DNA of 64,000 bases, taken from NCBI GenBank assembly GCA_030435675.1, contig CM059622.1, positions 8,928,001 to 8,992,000 of the forward strand, in the 5' to 3' direction. Each line of letters begins with the position of its first letter. Positions within the stretch are counted from its first letter, which is position 1. Below, piece after piece: positions 62,834-64,000 of the stretch. The notes under the pieces were generated by a model. It was not told the DNA's origin, made no database searches, and saw only the letters and a list, made by a program, of their open reading frames with translations. A program made the position numbers and the translations under genes. This DNA is from Steinernema hermaphroditum. Lineage: Eukaryota; Nematoda; Chromadorea; Rhabditida; Steinernematidae.

Positions 62834-64000
62834 CTTCTGAAAGTGGCACTGGGAGGAGGCGATGCGGAGGGAACGGCGTGGATTTGGGTGACTCACGGAT
62901 TAAGGGGCGGATCGAGGAAGCTTTCGGAGTGACTCGCCCGAGGACGTCAGAGTTGCCGTCTTCTTCGAACCGAGTCGAGGCTCACGGGGATAAGATGGTT
63001 TAGGGGAGACTCAGCTAGCAAATCACATTTGCCAGAAATCGAAGAATCGAGTAGACTTCTTCGCCCGTGCTACAGAAAGCGACATCGTCCACAGCGGGCA
63101 TTCCATGCAGGACCCACCGGAGTCGACGATTGGCGAGCACTCCTAAAGCAACTCTCGTTCATCTGCCGCCCGAAGGCAACTCTATGTACATGAGACCGCA
63201 AACTCTCAGATCTCAGGAAGGTTCGCTAGAAGTTCTAGAGGTTCCGAGGACGAGAAGTGTCACCTTGATCTCCAGTCTCTGTTTGCTATTTCTTCCAATC
63301 CCACTTAACGTTCGGAGAGGTACTGAACGGACTTTATTGAAGCGGAAAGTACTATAGGATGGGTTGCCGCCCGCGCCTGGCGTTGGCAGCGTCCCAGAAG
63401 GAAATGCGTGGTATCCCGATAGTCCCGATGGATGTAAACGGTAGTCCGGAGGTGCTCAGAGAAAAGCTTTGTACCGCAGCTACAGTAATCTTTGTAAACC
63501 ACCAATGCCAGGGAAGTATTCGCTTATATCTAGAGGTGAACAAACACTGGCTGCCCACCACACCGCTCCATCCATATTTGCGCGAAGAGCCTCGCCTCCC
63601 TTACCGAACCCCTTCTCCACAAGATCCAGATGAGACCTCGGCTGCGATTTAGTCGAAGATCGTAAATTAAGGTCCATGCTCCAGAGGATGACCCATTGTC
63701 TGCGGCTGCAGACCTAACGAGCGAAAGAAGCGTTGACGGCGGCGACTCCGGCCTCCGAGGCGCCGCTCCGATCGCCTTTCACATTCGTTTGCAGATCCCG
63801 GGTCTCCTGAAGAGGTCTCCGGAAAGGCGTCCTCTCGCCTCGGGTAATCGCGTTCCAACCCGAGCCGATCCACTCAGCGCCGTCCGTCCGTATTTGTAAA
63901 CTCAGATGGATCGGAAATAATTGTCCCCCGAATTTCGATTGTCGGGTCACTCGCCTCACCTCCGCTCCCTAATTACTCGAAGGCGCACAGACCTGAAATC
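62834..64000. other. Right-end region, no gene recognised
   Basis: About 1.2 kb upstream of the ZC3HC1-like gene. Open frames are short and show no splice order or recognisable protein. Composition resembles the 1-9 kb region. A TACAGTA heptamer lies near 63481. A gene continuing beyond the window cannot be excluded. Confidence 0.4.

Overview
The window is eukaryotic nuclear DNA, most likely from a nematode. The genes have many introns of about 35-55 bases with T-rich TTTCAG/TTTTAG acceptors. Acceptor-like sites lie a few bases before many start codons, as expected for spliced-leader trans-splicing. The disulfide isomerase, RPS17, CHD1 and SAC1 products read like worm orthologues. I cannot name the species. 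I built the exon models by hand. In every multi-exon model summed, the spliced length is a multiple of three.

Layout. 1-9203: no recognisable gene; GC-rich DNA with scattered AT-rich TAATTA/ATAAA-type sites. 9204-11673 (-): ubiquilin. 13414-15294 (+): ER disulfide isomerase of the ERp57/PDI-3 type. 16211-21681 (+): CHD1 chromatin remodeler. 21986-22519 (-): a small HMG-box protein. 23181-24675: a 1.5-kb foldback element with tRNA-like sequences in both arms. 25007-25506 (+) and 25660-30294 (+): RPS17 and the Ski2 RNA helicase, probably one operon. 30651-37503 (+): a large CSPG4/NG2-type transmembrane proteoglycan ending in QYWV. 37742-38444 (+): an unrecognised, probably myristoylated, basic protein. 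38570-39749 (-): ELL-associated factor. 40059-42955 (+): SAC1 phosphoinositide phosphatase. 43061-43594 (+): uncertain coding fragment. 43595-46549: gene-poor. 46550-47202 (+): A20/AN1 zinc-finger protein. 48054-50276 (+): CDT1. 50351-51482 (-): glycerophosphodiester phosphodiesterase. 52181-54778 (+): BUB1 kinase. 55518-59232 (+): long-tailed class I myosin. 59444-60459: a dead non-LTR retrotransposon fragment. 60676-61715 (+): LCAT/PLA2G15-type lipase with an internal gap. 61773-62833 (-): ZC3HC1/NIPA-like zinc-finger protein. 62834-64000: no gene seen.

The genes are mostly housekeeping and do not form one pathway. Several touch chromosome biology: CHD1 and EAF in transcription elongation, CDT1 in replication licensing, BUB1 in the spindle checkpoint. 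Others serve proteostasis or RNA decay (ubiquilin, PDI, A20/AN1, Ski2) or lipid metabolism (SAC1, GDPD, LCAT-like). Three convergent pairs are packed tail to tail with only 57-125 bases between stops.

The less expected observations are these. A palindromic heptamer TAC[C/G]GTA is strongly over-represented, about 41 hand-counted copies in 64 kb, but is absent from the moderate-GC gene bodies. There is the tRNA-headed foldback element. The lipase keeps its catalytic triad but lacks roughly 100 residues. A 41-bp near-perfect palindrome overlaps that lipase's start codon. CSPG4 has two GC-AG introns. The myristoylated orphan follows CSPG4 closely.
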